Of a stretch of 64,000 nt of DNA, positions 14,401 to 29,040 are shown piece by piece. The first letter of the stretch is position 1. Each line of letters opens with the position of its first letter. Both the position numbers and the translations under genes were made by a program. Source of the stretch: Hydractinia symbiolongicarpus (taxonomy: Eukaryota; Cnidaria; Hydrozoa; Anthoathecata; Hydractiniidae); contig NC_079881.1 in NCBI RefSeq assembly GCF_029227915.1, forward strand, positions 3,038,001 to 3,102,000, written 5' to 3'. The notes beneath the pieces were generated by a model, which was not told the DNA's origin, searched no databases, and saw only the letters and a program-made list of their open reading frames with translations.

Positions 14401-14960
14401 CTGTCGCTATTTCTTCAGCGCGCGATAACGGCTAGGATTGGTCCGACAGTAAAGAATGACTAATTAGTCTAAATTTTTAAATGAAGTGCCACCACAGCGC
14501 CCAGTGTAATCGCTGAGTTCCGGCAATCACGTCAAATTAAGAAGAATGTTAATTCTTAGAGTCCCATTGTCTCATTTATCACATTTATCAGGTCACAGTC
14601 CAAAGTTTGTTCAATTAAGTCCCACAGTCAATCGTTTCATTGTTAAAAGCGATGCCATCTAGCAATATCAGAAAAATATCGCTAAATACATGTTAGTACG
14701 AATATGTGACCCAACTGTTGTAACTGACACAGACTGACACCGTTAGAAAGTCAATGAAATTTAGTTTTTGAAACTGTCGCTATTTCTTCAGCGCCCGATT
14801 ACGGATAGGATTGGTCCCACAGTAAAGAATGACTTATTTTTCTAAATTGTTAAATGAAGCGCGACCACAGCGCCCAGTGTAATCGCCGAGTTACGGCAAT
14901 CACGTCAAATTAAGAAGAATGTTATTTCTTGGAGTCCAATTGTCTCATTTATCACATTTA
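11411..14960. repeat. Satellite mosaic with recurring variant monomers
   Basis: About 9.5 full-length monomers. A distinctive monomer pair (GTTAGTACGAATATGTGACC followed by CCGATTACGGATAGG) recurs near 12084, 13574 and 14692, with different neighbours each time. This suggests repeated unequal exchange with shifting register. The 62-70 codon minus-strand frames at 11432 and 14043 are phase-locked to the monomer and are not called genes. Confidence 0.75.
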
Positions 14961-16452
14961 TCAGGTCACTGTCCAAAGTTAGTTCAATTAAGTCCCACAG
15001 TCAATCGTTTCATTGTTAAAAACGATGCAATTTAGTACTATCAAAAAATATCGCTAAATACATGTTGGTACGAGTATATGACGCAACCGTTGGAACTCAA
15101 ACGGACTGACACCGTTAGAAAGTCAATGAAATGCAGTTTTTGAATTTGTCGCTATTTCTTCAGCGCGCGATAAGGGCTAGGATTGGTCCCACAGTAAAAA
15201 ATGACTTATTAATCTAAGTTTTTTTAATGAAGCGCTACCACAGCGCCCAGTGTAATCGCTGAGTTCCGGCAATCATGTCAAATTAAGAAGAATGTTATTT
15301 CTTGGAGTCCAATTGTCTCCTTTATCACATTTATCAGGTCACAGTCCAAAGTTAGTTCAAATAACTCCCACAGTCAATCGCCTCACTGTTAAAAGCGATG
15401 CAACCTAGTAATATGACAAAAATATCGCTAAATACATGTTGGTACGAATATGTGACGCAACCATTGTAACTGAAGCGGATTGATGCCGTTAGAACTTTAA
15501 TGAAATGTAGATTTTGAAACTGTCGCTATTTCTTCAACGCGCGATAAAGGCGAGGATTGGTCCCACAGTAAAGAATGACTTATTCACCTAAACTTTTAAA
15601 TGAAGCGCTACCACAGCGCCCAGTGTAATCACTGAGTTCCGGCAATCACGTGAAATTAAGAAGAATGATATTTCTTGGAATCCAATTGTCTCATTTATCA
15701 CATTTATCAGGTCACTGTCCAAAGTTAGTTCAATTAAGTCCCACAGTCAATCGTTTCATTGTTAAAAACGATGCAATTTAGTACTATCAAAAAATATCGC
15801 TAAATACATGTTGGTACGAGTATATGACGCAACCGTTGGAACTCAAACGGACTGACACCGTTAGAAAGTCAATGAAATGCAGTTTTTGAATTTGTCGCTA
15901 TTTCTTCAGCGCGCGATAAGGGCTAGGATTGGTCCCACAGTAAAAAATGACTTATTAATCTAAGTTTTTTTAATGAAGCGCTACCACAGCGCCCAGTGTA
16001 ATCGCTGAGTTCCGGCAATCATGTCAAATTAGGAAGAATGTTATTTCTTGGAGTCCAATTGTCTCCTTTATCACATTTATCAGGTCACAGTCCAAAGTTA
16101 GTTCAAATAACTCCCACAGTCAATCGCCTCACTGTTAAAAGCGATGCAACCTAGTAATATGACAAAAATATCGCTAAATACATGTTGGTACGAATATGTG
16201 ACGCAACCATTGTAACTGAAGCGGATTGATGCCGTTAGAACTTTAATGAAATGTAGATTTTGAAACTGTCGCTATTTCTTCAACGCGCGATAAAGGCGAG
16301 GATTGGTCCCACAGTAAAGAATGACTTATTCACCTAAACTTTTAAATGAAGCGCTACCACAGCGCCCAGTGTAATCGCTGAGTTCCGGCAATCACGTGAA
16401 ATTAAGAAGAATGATATTTCTTGGAATCCAATTGTCTCATTTATCACATTTA
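14961..16452. repeat. Tandem dimer duplication, 746 bp x 2
   Basis: Copy 1 is 14961-15706 and copy 2 is 15707-16452. The junction marker TCAGGTCACTGTCC starts both copies and TAAGTTTTTTTAATGAAGCG recurs 746 bases apart (15215 and 15961). By eye the copies differ at only a few bases (for example TCACTGAG versus TCGCTGAG, AATTAAG versus AATTAGG), so this is a recent two-monomer duplication. Confidence 0.85.
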
Positions 16453-18278
16453 TCAGGTCACAGTCCAAAGTGAGTTCAATTATGTCCCACAGTCAATCGT
16501 TTCATTGTTAAAAGCGATGCAACCTAGCAATATCAAAAAATATCGCTAAATACATGTTGGTACGAATATGCGACCCAACTGTTGTAACTCAAATGGACTG
16601 ACACCGTTAAAAAGTCAATGAAATGCAGGTTTTGAAACTGTCGCTATTTCTTCAGCGCGCGATAACGGCTAGGATTGGTCCGACAGTAAAGAATGACTAA
16701 TTAATCTAAATTTTTAAATGAAGTGCTACCACAGCGCCCAGTGTAATCGCTGAGTTCCGGCAATCACGTCAAATTAAGAAGAATGTTATTTCTTAGAGTC
16801 CAATTGTCTCATTTATCACATTTATCAGGTTACAGTCCAAAGTTTGTTCATTTAAGTCCCACAGTCAATCGTTTCATTGTTAAAAGCGATGCCATCTAGC
16901 AATATCAGAAAAATATCGCTAAATACATGTTAGTACGAATATGTGACCCAACTGTTGTAACTGACACAGACTGACACCGTTAGAAAGTCAATGAAATTTA
17001 GTTTTTGAAACTGTCGCTATTTCTTCAGCGCCCGATTACGGATAGGATTGGTCCCACAGTAAAGAATGACTTATTTTTCTAAATTGTTAAATGAAACGCG
17101 ACCACAGCGCCCAGTGTAATCGCCGAGTTACGGCAATCACGTCAAATTAAGAAGAATGTTATTTCTTGGAGTCCAATTGTCTCATTTATCACATTTATCA
17201 GGTCACTGTCCAAAGTTAGTTCAATTAAGTCCCACAGTCAATCGTTTCATTGTTAAAAGCGATGCAATTTAGTACTATCAAAAAATATCGCTAAATACAT
17301 GTTGGTACGAGTATATGACGCAACCGTTGGAACTCAAACGGACTGACACCGTTAGAAAGCCAATGAAATGCAGTTTTTGAAACTGTCGCTATTTCTTCAG
17401 CGCGCGATAACGGCTAGGATTGGTCCGACAGTAAAGAATGACTAATTAATCTAAATTTTTAAATGAAGTGCTACCACAGCGCCCAGTGTAATCGCTGAGT
17501 TCCGGCAATCACGTCAAATTAAGAAGAATGTTATTTCTTAGAGTCCAATTGTCTCCTTTATCACATTTATCAGGTCACAGTCCAAAGTTTGTCCAATTAA
17601 GTCCCACAGTCACTCATTTCATAGTTAAAAGCGATGCAACCTAGTAATATTAGAAAAATATCGCTAAATACATGTTGGTACGAGTATGTGACTCAACCGT
17701 TGTAACTCAAACGGACTGACACCGTTAGAAAGTCAATGAAATGCAGTTTTTGAAACTGTCGCTATTTCTTCAGCGCGCGATAAGAGCTAGGATTGGTCCA
17801 ACAGTAAAAATTGACTTATTATTGTAAGTTTTTAAATGAAGCGCTACCACAGGGCCCAGTGTAATTGCTGAGTTCCGGCAATCATGTCAAATTAAGAAGA
17901 ATGTTATTTCTTGGAGTCCAATTTTCTCATTTATCACATTTATCAGGTCACAGTCCAAAGTTTGTTCAATTAAGTCCCACAGTCAATCGTTTCATTGTTA
18001 AAAGCGATGCAACCTAGTAATATCAGAAAAATATCGCTAAATACATGTTGGTACGAATATGTGACCCAACTGTTGTAACTGAAACGGACTGACACCGTTA
18101 GAAAGTCAATGATAATTAGTTTTTGAAACTTTTGCTATTTCTTCAGCGCCCGATTACGGATAGGATTAGTCCCACAATGAAGAATGACTTTTTTCTAAAT
18201 TGTTAAATGAAGCGCTACCACAGCGCCCAGTGTGATCGCCGAGTTCCGGCAATCACGTCACATCAAGAAGAATGTTAT
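16453..18278. repeat. Satellite mosaic
   Basis: About five full-length monomers mixing types seen at 12-15 kb, including the GTTAGTACGAATATG / CCGATTACGG pair again near 16931. No gene or other element is seen. Confidence 0.75.
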
Positions 18279-19609
18279 TTCTTGGAGTTCAATTGTCTCA
18301 TTTATCACATTTATCAGGTCACAGTCCAAAGTTAGTTCAATTCAGTCCCACAGTCAATCGTTTCATTGTTAAAAGCGATGCAACCTAGTACTATCAAAAA
18401 ATATCGCAAAATACATGTTGGTACGAGTATGTGACCCAACCGTTGTAACTCAAACGGACTGACAACGTTAAAAAGTCAATGAAATGTAGTTTTTGAAACT
18501 GTCGCTATTTATTCAGCGCGCCATAACGGATAGGATTGGTCCCACAGTAACGAATGATTTATTTATATAAATTTTTAAATGAAGCGCTACCACAGCGCCC
18601 AGTGTAATCGCTGAGTTCCGGCAATCACGTCAAATTAAGAAGAATGTTATTTCTTGGAGTCCAATTTTCTCTTTTATCACATTTATCAGGGCACAGTCCA
18701 AAGTTAGTTCGAATAAGTCCCACAGTCAATCGTTTCATTGTTAAAAACGATTCCACCTAGTAATATCAGAAAAATATCGCTAAATACATGTTGGTACAAA
18801 TATGTGACCCAACCGTTGTAACTCAAGCAGACTGACACCATTAGAAAGTCAATGAAATGTAATTTTTGAAACTGTCGCTATTTCTTCATCGCGCGATAAC
18901 GGCTAGGATTGGTCCCACAGTAAAAAATGACTCATTAATCTAAATTTTTAAATAAAGCGCTACCACAGCGCCCAGTGTAATCGCTGAGTTTCGGTATAAT
19001 GTCAAATTAAGAAGAATGCTATTTCTTGGTGTCCAATATTCTCATTTATCACATTGATCAGGTCACAGTCCAAAGTTAGTTCAATTAACTCCCACAGTCA
19101 ATCGCCTCACTGTTAAAAGCGATGCAACCTAGTAATATGACAAAAATATCGCTAAATACATGTTGGTACGAATATGTGACGCAACCGTTGTAACTGAAGT
19201 GGATTGATGCCGTTAGAACTTTAATGAAATGTAGATTTTGAAACTGTCGCTATTTCTTCAACGCGCGATAACGGCGAGGATTGGTCCCACAGTAAAGAAT
19301 GACTTATTCACCTAAACTTTTAAATGAAGCGCTACCACAGCGCCCAGTGTAATCGATGAGTTCCGGCAATCACGTCAATTTAAGAAGAATGTTAATTCTT
19401 GGATTCCAATTGTGCCATTTATCACATTTATCAGATCACAGTCCAAAGTTAGTTCAATTAAGTCCCACAGTCAATCGTTTCATTGTTAAAAGCGATGCAA
19501 CCCAGTAATATCAGAAAAATATCGCTAAATACATGTTGGTACGAATATGTGACACAAACGTTGTAACTTAAACGGACTGACACCGTTAGAAAGTCAATGA
19601 AATGTAATT
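18279..19609. repeat. Block duplicated 8199 bp upstream, copy 2
   Basis: Matches 10080-11410 monomer for monomer, including the TTCGGTATAATG variant, the TCTTTTATCAC variant and the CACCTAAACTTTTAAATGAAG variant. Single-base differences are spread along it. Confidence 0.75.
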
Positions 19610-21804
19610 TTTGAAACTGTCGCTATTTCTTCAGCGCGCGATAACGGCTACGATTGGTCCCACAGTAAAAAAATGACTTTTTATCTTAATTCTTAAATGA
19701 AGCGCTACCACAGCGCCCAGTGTAATCGCTGAGTTCCGGCAATCACGTCAAATTAAGAAGAATGTTATTTCTTGGAGTCCAATTGTCTCATTTATCACAT
19801 TTATCAGGTCACAGTCCAAAGTTTGTTCAATTAAGTCCCACAGTCAATCGTTTCATTGTTAAAAGCGATGCCATCTAGCAATATCAGAAAAATATCGCTA
19901 AATACATGTTAGTACGAATATGTGACACAACTGTTGTAACTGACACAGACTGACACCGTTAGAAAGTCAATGAAATTTAGTTTTTGAAACTGTCGCTATT
20001 TCTTCAGCGCCCGATTACGGATAGGATTGGTCCCACAGTAAAGAATGACTTATTTTTCTAAATTGTTAAATGAAGCGCGACCACAGCGCGCAGTGTAATC
20101 GCCGAGTTACGGCAATCACGTCAAATTAAGAAGAATGTTATTTCTTGGAGTCCAATTGTCTCATTTATCACATTTATCAGGTCACAGTCCAAAGTTAGTT
20201 CAATTAAGTCCCACAGTCAATCGTTTCATTGTTAAAAGCGATGCAATTTAGTACTATCAAAAAATATCGCTAAATACATGTTGGTACGAGTATATGACGC
20301 AACCGTTGGAACTCAAACGGACTGACACCGTTAGAAAGTCAATGAAATGCAGTTTTTGAAATTGTCGCTATTTCTTCAGCGCGCGATAAGGGCTAGGATT
20401 GGTCCCACAGTAAAAAATGACTTATTAATCTAAGTTTTTTTAATGAAGCGCTACCACAGCGCCCAGTGTAATCGCTGAGTTCCGGCAATCATGTCAAATT
20501 AAGAAGAATGTTATTTCTTGGAGTCCAATTGTCTCCTTTATCACATTTATCAGGTCACAGTCCAAAGTTTGTTCAATTAAGTCCCACAGTCACTCATTTC
20601 ATAGTTAAAAGCGATGCAACCTAGTAATATCAGAAAAATATCGCTAAATACATGTTGGTACGAATATGTAACACAAACGTTGTAGCTGAAACGGACTGAC
20701 ACAGTTAGAAAGTCAATGAAATGTAGTTTTTGAAACTGTCGCTATTTCTTCAGCGCGTGATAAGAGCTAGGATTGGTCCCACAGTAAAAATTGACTTATT
20801 ATTCTAAGTTTTTAAGTGAAGCGCTACCACAGGGCCCAGTGTAATTGCTGAGTTCCGGCAATCATGTCAAATTAAGAAGATTGTTATTTCTTGGAGTCCA
20901 ATTGTCTCCTTTATCACATTTATCAGGTCACAGTCCAAAGTTTGTTGAATTAAGTCCCACAGTCAATCGTTTCATAGTCAAAAGCGATGCAACCTAGTAA
21001 AATCAGAACAATATCGCTAAATACATGTTGGTACGAATATGTGACCCAACTGTTGTAACTGAAACGGACTGACACCATTAGAAAGTCAATGAAATGTAGT
21101 TTTTGAAACTGTCGCTACTTCTTCAGCGCCCAATAACGGATAGGATTGGTCCCACAGTAAAAAATGACTTATTAATCTAAGTTTTTAAATGAAGCGCTAC
21201 CACAGCGCCCAGTGTAATCGCTAAGTTCCGGCAATCACGTCAAATTAAGAAGAATGTTATTTCTTGGAGTCCAATTGTCTCATTTTTACATTTATCAGGT
21301 CACAGTCCAAAGTTAGTTCAATCAAGTCCCACAGTCAATCGTTTCATTGTTAAAAGCGATGCAACCTAGTAATATCAGAAAAATATAGCTAAATACATGT
21401 TGGTACGAATATGTGACCCAACCTTTGTAACTCAAACGGACTTACACCGTTAGAAAGACAATGAAATATAGTTTTTGAAACTATCGCTATTTCTTCAGCG
21501 CGCGATAACGGGTAGGATTGGTCCTACAGTAAAAAATGACTTATTAAGCTAAATTTTAAATGAAGCGCTACCACTGCGCCCAGTGTAATCGATGAGTTCC
21601 GGCAATCACGTCAATTTAAGAAGAATGTTAATTCTTGGATTCCAATTGTCCCATTTATCACATTTATCAGATCACAGTCCAAAGTTAGTTCAATTAAGTC
21701 CCACAGTCAATGGTTTCATTGTTAAAAGCGATGCAACCTAGTAATATCAGAAAAATATCGCTAAATACATGTTGGTACGAATATGTAACACAAACGTTGT
21801 AACT
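19610..21804. repeat. Satellite mosaic leading into the large duplications
   Basis: About six full-length monomers of the types later amplified in the 3614-bp unit, for example the TTTCATAGTCAAAAGCGATG variant. No gene is seen. Confidence 0.75.
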
Positions 21805-24800
21805 GAAACGGACTGACACCGTTAGAAAGTCAATGAAATGTAGTTTTTGAAACTGTCGCTATTTCTTCAGCGCGCGATAACGGCTACGATTGGTCCCACA
21901 GTAAAAAAATGACTTTTTATCTTAATTCTTAAATGAAGCGCTACCACAGCGCCCAGTGTAATTGCTGAGTTCCGGCAATCACGTGAAATTAAGAAGAATG
22001 TTATTATCAGAAAAATATCGCTAAATACATGTTGGTACTAATATGTGACACAAACGTTGTAACTGAAACGGACTGACACCGTTAGAAAGTCAATGAAATG
22101 TAGTTTTTGAAACTGTCGCTATTTCTTCAGCGCGCAATATCGGCTACGATTGTTCCCACAGTAAAAAAATGACTTTTTATCTTAATTCTTAAATGAAGCG
22201 CAACCACAGCGCCCAGTGTAATCGCTGTATTCGGGCAATCACGTGAAATTAAGAAGAATGTTATTTCTTGGAATCCAATTGTCTCACTTATCACATTTAT
22301 CAGGGCACAGTCCAAAGTTTGTTCAATTAAGTCCCACAGTCAATCGTTTCATTGTTAAAAGCGATGCCATCTAGCAATATCAGAATAATATCGCTAAATA
22401 CATGTTAGTACGAATATGTGACCCAACTGTTGTAACTGACACGGACTGACACCGATAGAAAGTCAATGAAATTTAGTTTTTGAAACTGTCGCTATTTCTT
22501 CAGCGCGCGATAAGGGCTAGGATTGGTCCCACAGTAAAAAATGACTTATTAATCTAAGTTTTTTTAATGAAGCGCTACCACAGCGCCCAGTGTAATCGCT
22601 GAGTTCCAGCAATCATGTCAAATTAAGAAGAATGTTATTTCTTGGAGTCCAATTGTCTCCTTTATCACATTTATCAGGTCACAGTCCAAAGTTTGTTCAA
22701 TTAAGTCCCACAGTCACTCATTTCATAGTTAAAAGCGATGCAACCTAGTAATATCAGAAAAATATCGCTAAATACATGTTGGTACGAGTATGTGACCCAA
22801 CCGTTGTAACTCAAACGGACTGACACCGTTAGAAAGTCAATAAAATGCAGTTTTTGAAACTGTCGCTATTTCTTCAGCGCGCCATAAGAGCTAGGATTGG
22901 TCCCACAGTAAAAATTGACTTATTATTCTAAGTTTTTATATGAAGCGCTACCACAGCGCCCAGTGTAATTGCTGAGTTCCGGCAATCATGTCAAATTAAG
23001 AAGAATGTTATTTCTTGGAGTCCAATTGTCTCCTTTATCACATTTATCAGGTCACAGTCCAAAGTTTGTTGAATTAAGTCCCACAGTCAATCGTTTCATA
23101 GTCAAAAGCGATGCAACCTAGTAATATCAGAACAATATCGCTAAATACATGTTGGTACGAATATGTGACCCAACTGTTGTAACTGAAACGGACTGACACC
23201 ATTAGAAAGTCAATGAAATGTAGTTTTTGAAACTGTCGCTACTTCTTCAGCGCCCGATAACGGATAGGATTGGTCCCACAGTAAAAAATGACTTATTAAT
23301 CTAAGTTTTTAAATGAAGCGCTACCACAGCGCCCAGTGTAATCGCTAAGTTCCGGCAATCAGGTCAAATTAAGAAGAATGTTTTTTCTTGGAGTCCAATT
23401 GTCTCATTTTCACATTTATCAGGTCACAGTCCAAAGTTAGTTCAATCAAGTCCCACAGTCAATCGTTTCATTGTTAAAAGCGATGCAACCTAGTAATATC
23501 AGAAAAATATAGCTAAATACATGTTGGTACGAATATGTGACCCAACCTTTGTAACTCAAACGGACTTACACCGTTAGAAAGTCAATGAAATATAGTTTTT
23601 GAAACTATCGCTATTTCTTCAGCGCGCGATAACGGGTAGGATTGGTCCTACAGTAAAAAATGACTTATTAAGCTAAATTTTAAATGAAGCGCTACTACTG
23701 CGCCCAGTGTAATCGATGAGTTCCGGCAATCACGTCAATTTAAGAAGAATGTTAATTCTTGGATTCCAATTGTCCCATTTATCACATTTATCAGATCACA
23801 GTCCAAAGTTAGTTCAATTAATTCCCACAGTCAATCGTTTCATTGTTAAAAGCGATGCAACCTAGTAATATCAGAAAAATATCGCTAAATACATGTTGGT
23901 ACGAATATGTAACACAAACGTTGTAACTGAAACGGACTGACACCGTTAGAAAGTCAATGAAATGTAGTTTTTGAAACTGTCGCTATTTCTTCAGCGCGCG
24001 ATAACGGCTACGATTGGTCCCACAGTAAAAAAATGACTTTTTATCTTAATTCTTAAATGAAGCGCTACCACAGCGCCCAGTGTAATTGCTGAGTTCCGGC
24101 AATTACGTGAAATTAAGAAGAATGTTATTTCTTGGAATCCAATTGTCTCATTTATCACATTTATCAGGGCACAGCCAAAGTTAGTTCAACTAATTCCCAC
24201 AGTCAATTGTTTCATTGTTAAAAGCGATGCAACCTAGTAATATCAGAAAAATATCGCTAAATACATGTTGGTACTAATATGTGACACAAACGTTGTAACT
24301 GAAACGGACTGACACCGTTAGAAAGTCAATGAAATGTAGTTTTTAAAACTGTCGCTATTTCTTCAGCGCGCGATATCGGCTACGATTGTTCCCACAGTAA
24401 AAAAATGACTTTTTATCTTAATTCTTAAATGAAGCGCTACCACAGCGCCCAGTGTAATCGCTGTGTTCCGGCAATCACGTGAAATTAAGAAGAATGTTAT
24501 TTCTTGGAATCCAATTGTCTCACTTATCACATTTATCAGGGCACAGTCCAAAGTTTGTTCAATTAAGTCCCACAGTCAATCGTTTCATTGTTAAAAGCGA
24601 TGCCATCTAGCAATATCAGAATAATTTCGCTAAATACATGTTAGTACGAATATGTGACCCAACTGTTGTAACTGACACGGACTGACACCGATAGAAAGTC
24701 AATGAAATTTAGTTTTTGAAACTGTCGCAATTTCTTCAGCGCCCGATTACGGATAGGATTGGTCCCACAGTAAAGAATGACTTATTTTTCTAAATTGTTA

Positions 24801-27800
24801 AATGAAGCGCTACCACAGCGCCCAGTGTAATCGCCGAGTTACGGCAATCACGTCAAATTAAGAAGAATGTTATTTCTTGGAGTCCAATTGTCTCATTTAT
24901 CACATTTATCAGGTCACAGTCCAAAGTTAGTTCAATTAAGTCCCACAGTCAATCGTTTCATTGTTAAAAGCGATGCAATTTAGTGCTATCAAAAAATATC
25001 GCTAAATACATGTTGGTACGAGTATGTGACGCAACCGTTGGAACTCAAACGGACTGACACCGTTAGAAAGTCAATGAAATGCTGTTTTTGAAACTGTCGC
25101 TATTTCTTCAGCACGCGATAAGAGCTAGGATTGGTCCCACAGTAAAAACTGACTTATTATTCTAAGTTTTTAAATGAAGCGCTACCACAGCGCCCAGTGT
25201 AATTGCTGAGTTCCGGCAATCATGTCAAATTAAGAAGAATGTTATTTCTTGGAGTCCAATTGTCTCCTTTATCACATTTATCAGGTCACAGTCCAAAGTT
25301 AGTTCAATTAAGTCCCACAGTCAATCGTTTCATTGTTAAAAGCGATGCAACCTAGTAATATCAGAAAAATATCGCGAAATACATGTTGGTACGAATATGT
25401 GACCCAACCTTTGTAACTCAAACGGACTGACACCGTTAGAAAGTCAATGAAATGTAGTTTTTGAAACTGTCGCTATTTCTTCAGCGCGCGATAACGGCTA
25501 CGATTGGTCCCACAGTAAAAAAATGACTTTTTATCTTAATTCTTAAATGAAGCGCTACCACAGCGCCCAGTGTAATTGCTGAGTTCCGGCAATCACGTGA
25601 AATTAAGAAGAATGTTATTATCAGAAAAATATCGCTAAATACATGTTGGTACTAATATGTGACACAAACGTTGTAACTGAAACGGACTGACACCGTTAGA
25701 AAGTCAATGAAATGTAGTTTTTGAAACTGTCGCTATTTCTTCAGCGCGCAATATCGGCTACGATTGTTCCCACAGTAAAAAAATGACTTTTTATCTTAAT
25801 TCTTAAATGAAGCGCAACCACAGCGCCCAGTGTAATCGCTGTATTCGGGCAATCACGTGAAATTAAGAAGAATGTTATTTCTTGGAATCCAATTGTCTCA
25901 CTTATCACATTTATCAGGGCACAGTCCAAAGTTTGTTCAATTAAGTCCCACAGTCAATCGTTTCATTGTTAAAAGCGATGCCATCTAGCAATATCAGAAT
26001 AATATCGCTAAATACATGTTAGTACGAATATGTGACCCAACTGTTGTAACTGACACGGACTGACACCGATAGAAAGTCAATGAAATTTAGTTTTTGAAAC
26101 TGTCGCTATTTCTTCAGCGCGCGATAAGGGCTAGGATTGGTCCCACAGTAAAAAATGACTTATTAATCTAAGTTTTTTTAATGAAGCGCTACCACAGCGC
26201 CCAGTGTAATCGCTGAGTTCCAGCAATCATGTCAAATTAAGAAGAATGTTATTTCTTGGAGTCCAATTGTCTCCTTTATCACATTTATCAGGTCACAGTC
26301 CAAAGTTTGTTCAATTAAGTCCCACAGTCACTCATTTCATAGTTAAAAGCGATGCAACCTAGTAATATCAGAAAAATATCGCTAAATACATGTTGGTACG
26401 AGTATGTGACCCAACCGTTGTAACTCAAACGGACTGACACCGTTAGAAAGTCAATAAAATGCAGTTTTTGAAACTGTCGCTATTTCTTCAGCGCGCCATA
26501 AGAGCTAAGATTGGTCCCACAGTAAAAATTGACTTATTATTCTAAGTTTTTATATGAAGCGCTACCACAGCGCCCAGTGTAATTGCTGAGTTCCGGCAAT
26601 CATGTCAAATTAAGAAGAATGTTATTTCTTGGAGTCCAATTGTCTCCTTTATCACATTTATCAGGTCACAGTCCAAAGTTTGTTGAATTAAGTCCCACAG
26701 TCAATCGTTTCATAGTCAAAAGCGATGCAACCTAGTAATATCAGAACAATATCGCTAAATACATGTTGGTACGAATATGTGACCCAACTGTTGTAACTGA
26801 AACGGACTGACACCATTAGAAAGTCAATGAAATGTAGTTTTTGAAACTGTCGCTACTTCTTCAGCGCCCGATAACGGATAGGATTGGTCCCACAGTAAAA
26901 AATGACTTATTAATCTAAGTTTTTAAATGAAGCGCTACCACAGCGCCCAGTGTAATCGCTAAGTTCCGGCAATCACGTCAAATTAAGAAGAATGTTTTTT
27001 CTTGGAGTCCAATTGTCTCATTTTCACATTTATCAGGTCACAGTCCAAAGTTAGTTCAATCAAGTCCCACAGTCAATCGTTTCATTGTTAAAAGCGATGC
27101 AACCTAGTAATATCAGAAAAATATAGCTAAATACATGTTGGTACGAATATGTGACCCAACCTTTGTAACTCAAACGGACTTACACCGTTAGAAAGTCAAT
27201 GAAATATAGTTTTTGAAACTATCGCTATTTCTTCAGCGCGCGATAACGGGTAGGATTGGTCCTACAGTAAAAAATGACTTATTAAGCTAAATTTTAAATG
27301 AAGCGCTACTACTGCGCCCAGTGTAATCGATGAGTTCCGGCAATCACGTCAATTTAAGAAGAATGTTAATTCTTGGATTCCAATTGTCCCATTTATCACA
27401 TTTATCAGATCACAGTCCAAAGTTAGTTCAATTAAGTCCCACAGTCAATCGTTTCATTGTTAAAAGCGATGCAACCTAGTAATATCAGAAAAATATCGCT
27501 AAATACATGTTGGTACGAATATGTAACACAAACGTTGTAACTGAAACGGACTGACACCGTTAGAAAGTCAATGAAATGTAGTTTTTGAAACTGTCGCTAT
27601 TTCTTCAGCGCGCGATAACGGCTACGATTGGTCCCACAGTAAAAAAATGACTTTTTATCTTAATTCTTAAATGAAGCGCTACCACAGCGCCCAGTGTAAT
27701 TGCTGAGTTCCGGCAATTACGTGAAATTAAGAAGAATGTTATTTCTTGGAATCCAATTGTCTCATTTATCACATTTATCAGGGCACAGCCAAAGTTAGTT

Positions 27801-29040
27801 CAACTAATTCCCACAGTCAATTGTTTCATTGTTAAAAGCGATGCAACCTAGTAATATCAGAAAAATATCGCTAAATACATGTTGGTACTAATATGTGACA
27901 CAAACGTTGTAACTGAAACGGACTGACACCGTTAGAAAGTCAATGAAATGTAGTTTTTAAAACTGTCGCTATTTCTTCAGCGCGCGATATCGGCTACGAT
28001 TGTCCCACAGTAAAAAAATGACTTTTTATCTTAATTCTTAAATGAAGCGCTACCACAGCGCCCAGTGTAATCGCTGTGTTCCGGCAATCACGTGAAATTA
28101 AGAAGAATGTTATTTCTTGGAATCCAATTGTCTCACTTATCACATTTATCAGGGCACAGTCCAAAGTTTGTTCAATTAAGTCCCACAGTCAATCGTTTCA
28201 TTGTTAAAAGCGATGCCATCTAGCAATATCAGAATAATTTCGCTAAATACATGTTAGTACGAATATGTGACCCAACTGTTGTAACTGACACGGACTGACA
28301 CCGATAGAAAGTCAATGAAATTTAGTTTTTGAAACTGTCGCAATTTCTTCAGCGCCCGATTACGGATAGGATTGGTCCCACAGTAAAGAATGACTTATTT
28401 TTCTAAATTGTTAAATGAAGCGCTACCACAGCGCCCAGTGTAATCGCCGAGTTACGGCAATCACGTCAAATTAAGAAGAATGTTATTTCTTGGAGTCCAA
28501 TTGTCTCATTTATCACATTTATCAGGTCACAGTCCAAAGTTAGTTCAATTAAGTCCCACAGTCAATCGTTTCATTGTTAAAAGCGATGCAATTTAGTGCT
28601 ATCAAAAAATATCGCTAAATACATGTTGGTACGAGTATGTGACGCAACCGTTGGAACTCAAACGGACTGACACCGTTAGAAAGTCAATGAAATGCTGTTT
28701 TTGAAACTGTCGCTATTTCTTCAGCACGCGATAAGAGCTAGGATTGGTCCCACAGTAAAAACTGACTTATTATTCTAAGTTTTTAAATGAAGCGCTACCA
28801 CAGCGCCCAGTGTAATTGCTGAGTTCCGGCAATCATGTCAAATTAAGAAGAATGTTATTTCTTGGAGTCCAATTGTCTCCTTTATCACATTTATCAGGTC
28901 ACAGTCCAAAGTTAGTTCAATTAAGTCCCACAGTCAATCGTTTCATTGTTAAAAGCGATGCAACCTAGTAATATCAGAAAAATATCGCGAAATACATGTT
29001 GGTACGAATATGTGACCCAACCTTTGTAACTCAAACGGAC
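21805..29040. repeat. 3614-bp HOR unit, two tandem copies (third at 31269-34884)
   Basis: Copy 1 is about 21805-25418 and copy 2 about 25419-29032. The deletion-junction marker TTATTATCAGAAAAATATCG is at 22001 and 25615, and another monomer variant (GTTTTTAAAACTGTCGC, CGCGCGATATCGG) lies 2362 bases after each. A third copy follows 5849 bases after copy 2. The unit is 9.7 monomers because one monomer inside it has lost about 113 bases. Near-identity suggests very recent amplification. Confidence 0.85.
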
